Assembly (NCBI RefSeq): GCF_016785945.1
Contig: NZ_JAEMEF010000001.1
Coordinates: 62,001 to 126,000 of the forward strand
From: Olleya sediminilitoris
Lineage (GTDB): Bacteria > Bacteroidota > Bacteroidia > Flavobacteriales > Flavobacteriaceae
Length of the DNA stretch: 64,000 nucleotides
Reading direction: 5' to 3'
Program-made: the position numbers and the translations under genes
The notes under the pieces: model-generated
The model's database searches: none
Seen by the model: the letters and a program-made list of their open reading frames with translations, nothing else
What the model was told of the DNA's origin: nothing
In this document: positions 1 to 8,852 of the stretch, one piece after another
How positions within the stretch are numbered: position 1 is the stretch's first letter
How the letters are laid out: each line of letters begins with the position of its first letter

Positions 1-1402
1 ATAAAACTTTTAAATTATCTAAGTGATATCTTGTTGTTGCGTCTGGATCAGAACCTTCATAAAAGAATCCAATATTTACATTTCCTTCATACTGAGATAT
101 ATCGATTGTAGTAATTGGTTGTAAACCACCAAAACCAGTAGTTGAACCATAAGGTATTTCTGCATTTAAAGGTTCCCAAGTCGCTACTAAAGGGTCTCCT
201 GAAAAATCAGTAGATATGTATGCTGATAGTATAATACCATTAGAAAATGCTACTTCAAGATCGAATGATAATAGGTTATCAGAGCTAGTCCCTAAGTCGA
301 TTACTGGTGTAACTAACCAAACATCTGCTTCAGAATTATTAGAGCTAAAAGCCGAAATCCTAGAGTAATCATTATTATTGAAACCACTAATAAACCAATC
401 TGTATTTGTTCCGCTAACATTTACATTAGTCCAACCTTCATTGGTATAATTTCCAAACCCTTCAAAATCCTCTTCATAAACAACATTAAAATCATCAATA
501 TTTAAAAGAGAACAACGTGTGTTTTCAAAAACTACGTCTTCTGTAGAATTTAAAGTCAATAATGTAGTATCTCCTGAAAAGTTTTTAACAATTACTCCAG
601 AAATAGAACCATTTAATGTTGGTAATAACTCGTTTTTAAAAGTTGAGAAAGCACTAGTCTCTAAAATAAGTTCTGAATATTCTAACCCGCTACAAGACTG
701 TAATGTGCGTTGTGTGTCATAATCTTCAGTAGGGTCAAAATAACGTTCACCAGCTAAATCATCTGCAAACTCAACATTATCAAATTTTACAAACATACCT
801 ATGTGCTCACCACTTACCACTCCAAAAGTTAAATTTAATGGAATAATAGTTTCTGTAGTTGCAGAACGTAAGACATTTGAACTTTCTTGACTATTAGTTA
901 GAGCTGTTACTGTAGTACCATATTGATCAGATTCAGTTCCTCCACCAATTGTAATGACACCATTACCAACTCTTGTTTCTCCAATATGTAGACCGTTTAA
1001 CTTAATATAAACCTCACGACCTTTATTAAATTTATTGTATATATCTGATGAACTTGTAATAACTTGTAATCCTGCAGTTGGGTTTTCAGCTTTATCTTGT
1101 ATATAAAACTCTTTAAAAAAGTTTCCCGTTGCATCAGAAGAACTTACATATCCTTTAACTACAATATTTGTATCTACTGGAAATGGAATATCATCGTCAG
1201 AACTATACATTGCTTTAACTTCTTCAATTGAGACTAAATCTAATGCACCTGTTTCAATCTGACTAAGTAATAAATTTAAAGCTAAATTCTCTTCATTTCC
1301 TTGTGACTGTGGTACAGAATAATCATCGTCCTCTACACAAGACGTTATAGCTAATAAAGCCATAAGACTAAAAGCTAATGTTAAAATTTTATTCGTTTTC
1401 AT
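1..1402 (-). CDS. DUF5689-type surface lipoprotein with choice-of-anchor J domain (3' end outside window)
   Basis: My translation from the ATG at 1402 gives about 467 residues without a stop, so the gene is open only at its C-terminus; the last residues (HLDNLKVL) look like the end of a domain, so little is missing. It starts with a lipoprotein signal ending LAITSC, followed by VEDDDY, an acidic stretch of the kind that directs Bacteroidota lipoproteins to the cell surface. The N-terminal half (DTNIVVKGYVSSSD, FYIQDKAENPTAGLQV) matches the DUF5689 OB-like pattern. The C-terminal part (about 300-467: EDFEGF, GWTNVNVSG, SEADVWLVTPVIDL) matches choice-of-anchor J/cleaved-adhesin domains. It follows the TonB receptor by 41 bases and is probably its surface partner. 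The substrate is not known. The family call is from memory of pattern, not a search. Confidence 0.8.
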   Translation of the reverse strand, partial: MKTNKILTLAFSLMALLAITSCVEDDDYSVPQSQGNEENLALNLLLSQIETGALDLVSIEEVKAMYSSDDDIPFPVDTNIVVKGYVSSSDATGNFFKEFYIQDKAENPTAGLQVITSSSDIYNKFNKGREVYIKLNGLHIGETRVGNGVITIGGGTESDQYGTTVTALTNSQESSNVLRSATTETIIPLNLTFGVVSGEHIGMFVKFDNVEFADDLAGERYFDPTEDYDTQRTLQSCSGLEYSELILETSAFSTFKNELLPTLNGSISGVIVKNFSGDTTLLTLNSTEDVVFENTRCSLLNIDDFNVVYEEDFEGFGNYTNEGWTNVNVSGTNTDWFISGFNNNDYSRISAFSSNNSEADVWLVTPVIDLGTSSDNLLSFDLEVAFSNGIILSAYISTDFSGDPLVATWEPLNAEIPYGSTTGFGGLQPITTIDISQYEGNVNIGFFYEGSDPDATTRYHLDNLKVL

Positions 1403-1443
1403 AATTGTAATATTAATTATTAATAATTTCCTTTTTCTTTTTT

Positions 1444-4251
1444 TTAAAACCTAAGATACACATTTACAAAGTAATTAGCTCCTCTACCATACCAGTACTT
1501 AGGACCAAAAACTCTTTTCTCTAAATTTACATCATCTCTTAAAGCTCTGTAATCTGCACGTCTTCCTTGTTCAAAACCACCAGTTTTATATTGCTTATCT
1601 AATAAGTTACCAACACTTGCAAAAAATCCGATAAATTTATCTCCAATTTTCCAAGACTTACCTCCAACTAAATTAACAACCATATAGCTATCAAACTTTT
1701 CTTGTTTTAATAAATCTACAGCTATTTCTGGATCATAATCATTGTAAGGTAATCCGTCCGCATCTGTATAGAATTCATTTGATCTTGATAATGGACTTAC
1801 GTCAATGTATGCGTTATCAAAAAAGTTAGCTGTTGCTCCAAACCACCAGTAATCAGGATCTCTATATTCAAACCCAACTGAGTATGCAGTTTGTGGTCCT
1901 CCTGCTACTTTATAATTTTCAAGATTAGAAGTACTTACTAATCCAGAGGTATTTACAACATCACCACCTTGAACATCTATAAAGTCTTCTGATGTTGACG
2001 TTACATATAAGTTAGGATTATTACTATAAGTATATTGTCCTACAGAAGCTGCTCCTTTTAGTTTAATAGTTGGTGTTACTTGAGCTTCTATACCTAATTC
2101 TCCTCCAATATGTTGTTTTTCTACACCAGATAATACTTCTTGAATAAAACCTGTTGTACTACCTTGGGTGAAGAAAAATGATACTTCATTAGCATCTTCG
2201 ATTTTAGTGTAAAAACCAGTCAATTTAGCTTTTACTATTGGAGACCTAAAAATATAACTAGCATCTATAGATGATATTTTTTCTTCTGTAATATTAATAT
2301 CTGTATTATCTATACCATTAATTACACCTACATAATCATGACTTTCTCTTGAATTAGTATAAGTATTTCTTATTGATGGCGCTTTAGCAATATAACCTCC
2401 ATTAAAGTCTAACAAATGCTTACCAGAAATCTTATAGGTAAATCCTGCTTTGGCACCATAACCAGTAAATTCGATTTTATCACCTTTACCAAATGAGTTA
2501 TCTCTTTCTATACCATCTTCAATGTATACTTGATTTTCGTTTTTATATAAACCCTCTCTTTGGTAATCTGTTTTAGTTACACTACCAGCTACATAAAAAT
2601 CAACTTTGTTATATTTAAACTGAGCTTGTGCAAATCCTGATAATTCGTTTACAAATAAGTTGTAGTTGTATCTAAATTTATCTCCAACAAATGCTACTTG
2701 ATCAGGATTGTTTAAATCAAATTGGTTTTGACTAAAAGAATCTACATTTAAAGCTCCTGTTGTGCTTCCTAATAAATCAATGATTTCAGCAAAATTTTCA
2801 GAATCTAATTTTTTGTAATTAATTCCTGCATTGATCAAAACATTTTCATTAACCTCTGTACTAAAAATAGTGTTAAGCGTTAATTGTTTATCATCATTTC
2901 TGTCTTCATATAATACATATGCTGCGTTAGCACCAGATATGTTGTTAGTCAAGTTAGCATCCACAATTCTGTCCCAATCAATTTGCCCATCGTTTAAAAA
3001 TTCTTGTTCAGCTTGGTATGCTCCTGCTAAATCTTCATCTTCAAGAAAATAACTTGGTAAATCTTGGTAATATGCTGGACTAGGGTTTTCACCTCCTGCA
3101 TAATCTAAACGACTATTACCTACTTTTCCAAATTGGTAACCAACGTTAGTATTTAAACTTGTTTTTTCATTTATGTCCCAATAATGGTTTAATAACAAAA
3201 TTGGTTCTTCAACTTCTTTAATACGCGAATTTTTCTTTTCTCCATCATAATTACCCCAAAATTCATTGTACTTAATTCCTTTTAAGTCATAAACTTCTTG
3301 TGTGTTAGCAGAAGATTTACCTCTACGGTTTGGAGCGTAAATTGAAGTAAAGTTAATACTGTGTTTATCGTTGATTTTCTTTTCTACAGAAGCAAAAAGC
3401 GAATTAGAGTCATATAATGTAGCATCTTGATATCCTTCATTTCCCCAACGTCTACCTACCATAAGTGTATAAGCCCAACCATCTTCCATCAATCCAGAAG
3501 CATAACTAGCCATTAAACGGTTAGTGTAACTTCTATTTGAAGATGAATATGTAACACGTCCACCTTCTCTATAATTAGAAGCTCTAGTATTAATATTTGT
3601 TGTTCCTAAAACACCTCCAAAACTATAAGCAGATGGAGATAATCCAGTACTTAACTCTTGGTTACGAACAACATCGTTTAATCCTCCCCAATTACTCCAT
3701 TGTGGACGACCTGTATCTTGTTTATTCATTTCTACACCATTGATTAGTACTTTGGCGTTATCTGAATCTAGACCTTTAACTCTAAAAAATGATGAGCTAA
3801 ACTCAAAAGCAGCTGTACGCTGAAAAATATCTTGTGATGATGATAGTAATCCAGAGATATTATCCGATCCACTTGTATCATCATTTAATTCGTCATCAGA
3901 TAAAGTAATTGTAAACAAATCTTGTTCATTAGCAATTGACACATCCAATGTCATATCCTGTATATCAAGTGTTTTACCTTGATTAACAATAATAGGATAT
4001 CTTTTAGTTTGATAGCCAACTTTTTCAATTTTAAGAATTTGTTCACCTAAAGGTATTTCACTAGTAAAGGTAAATTGTCCAAAACCATCAGTTTGTTCTG
4101 ATAATAATGATTTTTCAATGGTAACAGTCACATCAGGAATAGGCTCATCGGTTACAGCATCTTTTACACTACCTTTAACTGTAGTCTGTTGTGCAACAAG
4201 TGTAAACGTTGAAAGAATTCCTAATAAGAAAAATAAATAACTTTTTTTCAT
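1444..4251 (-). CDS. TonB-dependent outer-membrane receptor with carboxypeptidase-like regulatory domain
   Basis: 935 residues. A signal peptide ends at VAQQ around residue 21. A carboxypeptidase-regulatory-like (Ig-fold) domain covers about 23-105 (VKGSVKDAVTDEPIPDVTV), then a plug domain about 130-240 (FFRVKGLDSDNAKVLINGV), then a barrel ending in VNVYLRF with the terminal aromatic residue needed for barrel assembly. Such proteins import bulky substrates across the outer membrane using TonB-ExbBD energy. It heads a two-gene unit with the DUF5689 lipoprotein and is divergent from a secreted nuclease/phosphatase-fold enzyme. The RPQWSNWGGLNDV segment in the plug resembles RMYWSNWSGMSDV of the receptor at 6079-8694, so the two are related. 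Ligand unknown. Confidence 0.93.
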   Translation of the reverse strand: MKKSYLFFLLGILSTFTLVAQQTTVKGSVKDAVTDEPIPDVTVTIEKSLLSEQTDGFGQFTFTSEIPLGEQILKIEKVGYQTKRYPIIVNQGKTLDIQDMTLDVSIANEQDLFTITLSDDELNDDTSGSDNISGLLSSSQDIFQRTAAFEFSSSFFRVKGLDSDNAKVLINGVEMNKQDTGRPQWSNWGGLNDVVRNQELSTGLSPSAYSFGGVLGTTNINTRASNYREGGRVTYSSSNRSYTNRLMASYASGLMEDGWAYTLMVGRRWGNEGYQDATLYDSNSLFASVEKKINDKHSINFTSIYAPNRRGKSSANTQEVYDLKGIKYNEFWGNYDGEKKNSRIKEVEEPILLLNHYWDINEKTSLNTNVGYQFGKVGNSRLDYAGGENPSPAYYQDLPSYFLEDEDLAGAYQAEQEFLNDGQIDWDRIVDANLTNNISGANAAYVLYEDRNDDKQLTLNTIFSTEVNENVLINAGINYKKLDSENFAEIIDLLGSTTGALNVDSFSQNQFDLNNPDQVAFVGDKFRYNYNLFVNELSGFAQAQFKYNKVDFYVAGSVTKTDYQREGLYKNENQVYIEDGIERDNSFGKGDKIEFTGYGAKAGFTYKISGKHLLDFNGGYIAKAPSIRNTYTNSRESHDYVGVINGIDNTDINITEEKISSIDASYIFRSPIVKAKLTGFYTKIEDANEVSFFFTQGSTTGFIQEVLSGVEKQHIGGELGIEAQVTPTIKLKGAASVGQYTYSNNPNLYVTSTSEDFIDVQGGDVVNTSGLVSTSNLENYKVAGGPQTAYSVGFEYRDPDYWWFGATANFFDNAYIDVSPLSRSNEFYTDADGLPYNDYDPEIAVDLLKQEKFDSYMVVNLVGGKSWKIGDKFIGFFASVGNLLDKQYKTGGFEQGRRADYRALRDDVNLEKRVFGPKYWYGRGANYFVNVYLRF

Positions 4252-4309
4252 ACTATAAATTATAGTTAATTAATTGTTGGTACGTTAAATAATGATTATT
4301 TAAAGCGGG

Positions 4310-4317
4310 CAAATTTA
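4310..4317 (-). promoter_or_regulatory. Candidate -7 element (TAAATTTG) for the TonB receptor/DUF5689 unit
   Basis: Exact match to the Bacteroidota -7 consensus TAnnTTTG on the minus strand, about 58 bases before the receptor start codon. No clear TTTG at -33, so the call is tentative. Confidence 0.4.
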
Positions 4318-4337
4318 CATTATTTCTAATAAATATA

Positions 4338-4345
4338 TACTTTTG
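4338..4345 (+). promoter_or_regulatory. Candidate -7 element (TACTTTTG) for the secreted endonuclease-like gene
   Basis: Exact TAnnTTTG match on the plus strand, 47 bases before the ATG at 4393. It lies 20 bases from the oppositely directed -7 element, so the two promoters are back to back and may share control. No strong -33 element seen. Confidence 0.4.
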
Positions 4346-4392
4346 GCAAGCGTTTTGTATTTAAGATAACGTTAACATAACACAAAATTACA

Positions 4393-5472
4393 ATGACACA
4401 TTTAAAACTTTGGATTACAGCACTTTTCCTTACAGCAATTGTAAGTTTAAACGCTCAAGAAAAGAAAAAATATAAGATACATACAGTAGCTTTTTATAAC
4501 CTAGAAAACTTGTTTGACACCATCAATGATCCTACTAAATATGATGAGGCTAGCCCAATGATGGAAATAAAAGCTGATAGATCTGAGATTTACAAGAAAA
4601 AAGTCCATAATATGGCTAGTGTAATAGCTGATATAGGTAGTGATGTAACAAAAAACACTCCTGCTATTATTGGTATATGTGAGGTAGAAAATGTAAATGT
4701 TATTGAAGATGTTGCAAACGACCCATTATTACTTGGTAAAGATTATGGCATTGTACATTTTGATGGTCCTGATAACAGAAGTATTGATGTAGCCTTATTA
4801 TATCAAAAATCATTATTTCAAGTCATGACCAAAAGTACACATACTCTTAAAATATTTGATGATAAAACAAGAAAACGCATCAATACTAGAGACCAATTAT
4901 TAGTTACAGGTCGTTTAGAAGGCGAAAAAATACACGTCATTGTCAACCATTGGCCTTCTAGAAGTGGTGGCGAAGCTAAAAGTAGACCAAAACGTGTTGC
5001 TGCAGCAAAGCTTAACAAAAGGATTATTGATAGTTTACAATCTGTAGATCCTTATGCTAAGATTATTACAATGGGAGATTTAAATGATGACCCAACGAAT
5101 GCTAGTGTCAAGGACGTTTTAAAAGCTGAAAGAAATAAAGACAAAGTTGATTTTAAAGGGATATACAATCCTTATATTGATATGTTTAAAAAAGAAGGCT
5201 TAGGTACCACTGCATATAGAGATGCTTGGAGTTTATTTGATCAAATCATGATTACAAAACCCTTTTTAGACAAAGATTATACCAACCTTACTTACTACAA
5301 AGCAGGAATTTTTAACAAATACTACTTAGTAAATAAAAAAGGACGTTATAAAGGTTATCCGCTAAGAAGTTTTGCTGATGGTGGATTTACAAATGGATTT
5401 AGCGATCACTTTCCAGTATATATTTACTTAATTAAAGAAGTAAATGACAAAAAAAATAAAGAAACTAAATAA
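4393..5472 (+). CDS. Secreted endonuclease/exonuclease/phosphatase-fold protein
   Basis: 359 residues with a signal peptide ending at SLNAQ (about residue 21). The EEP fold motifs are present in order: FYNLENLFDT near the N-terminus, GICEVENVNVI with the metal-binding Glu, VIVNHWPSRSGGE, TMGDLNDDPTNAS with the catalytic Asp/Asn, and FSDHFPVYIYL with the C-terminal Asp-His. Family members are Mg-dependent phosphodiesterases or phosphatases acting on DNA, RNA, phospholipids or inositol phosphates; the sequence does not show which. Location should be periplasm or outside the cell. It ends at a strong terminator and is divergent from a TonB receptor and surface lipoprotein, which suggests a joint role in scavenging a phosphate-containing polymer or ester. 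That role is inference. Confidence 0.9.
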   Translation: MTHLKLWITALFLTAIVSLNAQEKKKYKIHTVAFYNLENLFDTINDPTKYDEASPMMEIKADRSEIYKKKVHNMASVIADIGSDVTKNTPAIIGICEVENVNVIEDVANDPLLLGKDYGIVHFDGPDNRSIDVALLYQKSLFQVMTKSTHTLKIFDDKTRKRINTRDQLLVTGRLEGEKIHVIVNHWPSRSGGEAKSRPKRVAAAKLNKRIIDSLQSVDPYAKIITMGDLNDDPTNASVKDVLKAERNKDKVDFKGIYNPYIDMFKKEGLGTTAYRDAWSLFDQIMITKPFLDKDYTNLTYYKAGIFNKYYLVNKKGRYKGYPLRSFADGGFTNGFSDHFPVYIYLIKEVNDKKNKETK

Positions 5473-5511
5473 CATTACAAAAGATTAGTTTTCTATTAAT
5501 ACATAAAAAAA

Positions 5512-5530
5512 AGCGACCCTTAGGGTCGCT
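5512..5530. terminator. Bidirectional terminator
   Basis: Perfect stem AGCGACCCT/AGGGTCGCT with a one-base loop, preceded by a run of A and followed by a run of T, so it works on both strands. It sits between convergent genes ending at 5472 and 5541. Confidence 0.93.
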
Positions 5531-5540
5531 TTTTTTTATG

Positions 5541-5975
5541 TTATAAACCTAACCAAATCTTCCATGGTATTTTAGCTAAAACAAGTATTAATGCTAAAGT
5601 ATAAAATATAGCAATTGTCTTAAGCTTATTTTTTGAGGTTAATTTCTTTTTGTGCTTAGAGTATCCAATAGTTATTAAAGCTACAGCAATAATCATGGTT
5701 AAAGGATGCTCGACAACATTAGATCTCATGGTTGCATTCTTCATGATTTCACCCATACTCATTTCACTAAAGTAATCTGCAGCAAACCATAATACCATAC
5801 CAATTAATAAATGTATATGAGACACAATTAAAGTGAATAAAGACATCCTAAAATCACGCGCTTCATACTCCTTTTTAGTAATTGATTTATATAAAGCATT
5901 AAAGGTTGCAACTACTATCATAAAAAGCACTAAATAGGCCCAATAACGATGTAATATTTTAAGTGTTGAATACAT
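5541..5975 (-). CDS. Small four-helix membrane protein of unknown function
   Basis: 144 residues with about four hydrophobic segments (about 13-29, 46-66, 90-105 and 122-140). Histidines lie near the membrane segments (LKILHRYW, IVSHIHLLIG, VVEHPLTM, YSKHKKK). That spacing is reminiscent of small b-type haem or cytochrome-b561-like membrane proteins, but no family motif is certain. The protein is highly hydrophobic with basic loops (SITKKEYEARD, SKHKKKLTSKNK). It is a single gene between two terminators, so it has its own transcription unit. I do not assign a function. Confidence 0.75.
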   Translation of the reverse strand: MYSTLKILHRYWAYLVLFMIVVATFNALYKSITKKEYEARDFRMSLFTLIVSHIHLLIGMVLWFAADYFSEMSMGEIMKNATMRSNVVEHPLTMIIAVALITIGYSKHKKKLTSKNKLKTIAIFYTLALILVLAKIPWKIWLGL

Positions 5976-6030
5976 ATATTTTCTGTTTATTAAATTAAAG
6001 GATAAAGGTAATAATTAATTGCATAAAAAA

Positions 6031-6053
6031 AGCCTCTTCAAATTGAAGAGGCT
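6031..6053 (-). terminator. Rho-independent terminator of the second TonB receptor gene
   Basis: Stem AGCCTCTTCA/TGAAGAGGCT around a short AT loop, followed on the minus strand by a run of seven T. It lies 26 bases past the stop of the gene at 6079. Confidence 0.9.
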
Positions 6054-6078
6054 TTTAAAATCTTATTATTAGTTAGAT

Positions 6079-8694
6079 TTAGAAATTATAACGTAAACTA
6101 GCATTATAAGTTCTTCCAACACCTAAGAAATATCCAAATGCATCTCTTTGGTTAATATACGCATCGTTAAATAAATTATAAACGTTAGCTCTAAAGGTCA
6201 TTTTATTAGATCCTAAATCAAATTTATAAGTTAATCCAGCATCAGCTAATGTATAAGCTGGCAATCTAATAGATTCGTATTTACCACCTGCTAATGCGGT
6301 AGCTGCTACATCTTCTACGTCAACAAACTCATATAAATCTGTATAAATATTATAATCCATATCTACAGATAAACCTTCAAATAAGTTAGCTCTAAATCCA
6401 ACTCCAAAAGACGTTTGAGGTGCATTACCAATCTTTACATCAGTTAAATCAACTACACCATCAGTTATTATAAAATCACCAGTATCAGTATTTTGTAAGG
6501 TATATGGTGTTTCACCATCATATTTCCAGTTTCCAACAGAACCGTATCCTCTAAAACTTAGAGAAGAAGCTGTAGGTCTATACTCAAAATCAAATTCTAC
6601 ACCATTGTGTACTTGTGTAACATCAGTTAACCTGTAGCTACCAAACTCGTCATCAGCAGTATCTAATAGACCATCAGCACCTGGTAACTCTTCACCAAAA
6701 GTTAAAAATCTGTTACCCCAATTAGATGAGTAAACATCAACATTAATTCTCCATTCACCCGCTTTAAATCTATAACCAGCTTCTAAACCTGTAATTTCTT
6801 CATTTTCGACATCAGGGGATACTATCTCATTAGAGTATAAGATATTTGTAAAAATATTATCTAAGAATGGTTGACGAGAAAAATAACCTGCATTACCAAA
6901 GATAGAATGCTCTTCGTTAATTTTATAAGCTAAACCTCCTTTTAAATTGTATCCAGTTTTAGTTATTTTTTCTGATTTACCTAAACCATCTCCAGTTCCT
7001 ACAAACTTACCTTCTCTTTGATAAGATTGAGTCGATAAAGCTCCTTGAAAAAACGCAGAAAAACTATCGTTTTTATATTCAACTTGACCAAAACCTCCTA
7101 AATAGTTAATAGTCTCAGAGTAGTTTCTGTCATATCTTTGATCATCATCTGCATAATCAAATAGTGCTGACCATGGGTTAGCTTCAAAACTCTCAGTAAT
7201 TACGTAATCACCTGGTCTATCAGTACGGAAGTTATCATTATAACCAGTTAAACCTAAATAGTCATTTATTTGTCTAAAGTGTTCTCCTTTATAAGTTCTT
7301 CCATCAACACCAATGTTAAATGACCAATTGTCATTCATTTCAACATTTAAGTTAGAAAGTAGACCATACCAGTTGTGGTTATTCACAGACGATCTTCTTA
7401 GGTAAGAATCTCCAAAGTTACCTACACCATCAGTAGCAGTATCAACATTGTTTTCTACAATTTGATCGAAATCAATTTCTCCATTCAAATCATTTCTTAC
7501 TCTTCCTCTACCAAGACCTCCTGTTCCTCCACCACGTCCCCATGATGCATATAATACAGATGATAATTCCATTCCTTCCTTAATTTCATAATCCCAGTTT
7601 AAGTTTGCTACTGGTTTATGGTAGTAATTTCTTCTTTCAGTATAACGAGATCCTTCTAAGAAACCTGTATTTGGATTGTATTTTTCACCAAACTCCTCAT
7701 ACTCCTCTAAATCACTAGAGAAATTTTGATCATGCCATTGTGGAGCTCCAGTTAACAAGAAGTTAAAAGTGTGCTCATCATTTGGCTTATATCCTACAGA
7801 GAATAAATAATTTTGTCCTTGACCTGCAGTACCAGCAGAATACTTTCTGTGTGCTTGCCAGTGGTCAACTAAAATTGTGTAAGCCCATCCGCTTTCTTTT
7901 AAACCTGAGCTATAAGAAGCTGTTGCTTTAGCGTAACTATCATTACCTCCTAAAAAACGGATAAAACCACCTTCTTTATTTTCTGTAGTTTTTGATACAA
8001 TGTTTACTGTACCTCCAACTGAAGAAATAGCTAGTTTAGATGCTCCTAATCCACGTTGGATTTGAACAGCATTTGCAACATCACTCATACCAGACCAATT
8101 TGACCAGTACATTCTACCGTCTTCCATTCCATTAATTGGTTGACCATTTAATAAGTAACCTGTATTTACTTGATCAAAACCTCTTAAAAATATTTGACTA
8201 TCACCAAATCCTCCAGCTTGATTAGATACGTATACAGATGGTGTGTTTTTTAAAGACTCACCAAATTCAACGTTACCAGCTGCTTTTAATTGAATGTCTT
8301 TCCCTCTAATAGTAGATACAGCTACTGGCGTTTGTCTACCAGCTGCTAAGTCAATTACTCCAGTTCCTACAATTACAACCTCATCTAAAGAGTTGTCAGA
8401 AAATAAAGATAAATTACCTAAATCAGTATCTCCGTTAAAAGACTTAGTAATTTTACCAAAACCTACATATGAAATTTCAAGTACACCTGAACTTGACTGA
8501 GTAGTAAGTGAGAATGTACCATCAAAATCAGTAGTCGTTCCATTTGTCGTTCCTTTCTCAACAATTGTTGCACTAGGTAACGCAGAGTTTAATTCAGCAT
8601 CCATTACTGTTCCCGTAACAGTACTTTGGGCCATTGTAAATGCAGTACACATAAATGCTACTGCAAAAAACATAACTTTAATTGTGTTTTTCAT
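6079..8694 (-). CDS. TonB-dependent outer-membrane receptor with carboxypeptidase-like regulatory domain
   Basis: 871 residues. Signal peptide ends at FTMAQ (about residue 23). The regulatory-like domain (about 24-105: VTGTVMDAELNSALPSATI, TTDFDGTFSLTT) precedes a TonB-box-like LDEVVIVGTG and a plug (about 120-240: FLRGFDQVNTGYLLNGQ). The barrel ends in NASLRYNF with the terminal aromatic residue. The protein is monocistronic, with its own promoter and terminator, and no SusD-like partner lies next to it. Substrate cannot be read from the sequence. It belongs to the same subfamily as the receptor at 1444-4251. Confidence 0.93.
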   Translation of the reverse strand: MKNTIKVMFFAVAFMCTAFTMAQSTVTGTVMDAELNSALPSATIVEKGTTNGTTTDFDGTFSLTTQSSSGVLEISYVGFGKITKSFNGDTDLGNLSLFSDNSLDEVVIVGTGVIDLAAGRQTPVAVSTIRGKDIQLKAAGNVEFGESLKNTPSVYVSNQAGGFGDSQIFLRGFDQVNTGYLLNGQPINGMEDGRMYWSNWSGMSDVANAVQIQRGLGASKLAISSVGGTVNIVSKTTENKEGGFIRFLGGNDSYAKATASYSSGLKESGWAYTILVDHWQAHRKYSAGTAGQGQNYLFSVGYKPNDEHTFNFLLTGAPQWHDQNFSSDLEEYEEFGEKYNPNTGFLEGSRYTERRNYYHKPVANLNWDYEIKEGMELSSVLYASWGRGGGTGGLGRGRVRNDLNGEIDFDQIVENNVDTATDGVGNFGDSYLRRSSVNNHNWYGLLSNLNVEMNDNWSFNIGVDGRTYKGEHFRQINDYLGLTGYNDNFRTDRPGDYVITESFEANPWSALFDYADDDQRYDRNYSETINYLGGFGQVEYKNDSFSAFFQGALSTQSYQREGKFVGTGDGLGKSEKITKTGYNLKGGLAYKINEEHSIFGNAGYFSRQPFLDNIFTNILYSNEIVSPDVENEEITGLEAGYRFKAGEWRINVDVYSSNWGNRFLTFGEELPGADGLLDTADDEFGSYRLTDVTQVHNGVEFDFEYRPTASSLSFRGYGSVGNWKYDGETPYTLQNTDTGDFIITDGVVDLTDVKIGNAPQTSFGVGFRANLFEGLSVDMDYNIYTDLYEFVDVEDVAATALAGGKYESIRLPAYTLADAGLTYKFDLGSNKMTFRANVYNLFNDAYINQRDAFGYFLGVGRTYNASLRYNF

Positions 8695-8731
8695 TTTGTT
8701 AATTTAAGATTTGTTTATTCAAATTCTTTTG

Positions 8732-8739
8732 CAAAAATA
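8732..8739 (-). promoter_or_regulatory. Candidate -7 element (TATTTTTG) for the TonB receptor gene
   Basis: Exact TAnnTTTG match on the minus strand, 37 bases before the start codon, with a TTG about 16 bases upstream of it as a possible -33 element. Confidence 0.5.
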
Positions 8740-8852
8740 CGACTAAATATAGTTGCAATATTAACTTAATGTTAACAAATACATTAACAGTAATTTTAAC
8801 AAAACTGAATTATAACACGAAAAAAGGTAAGAAAATTCGTGATTATTAATTT

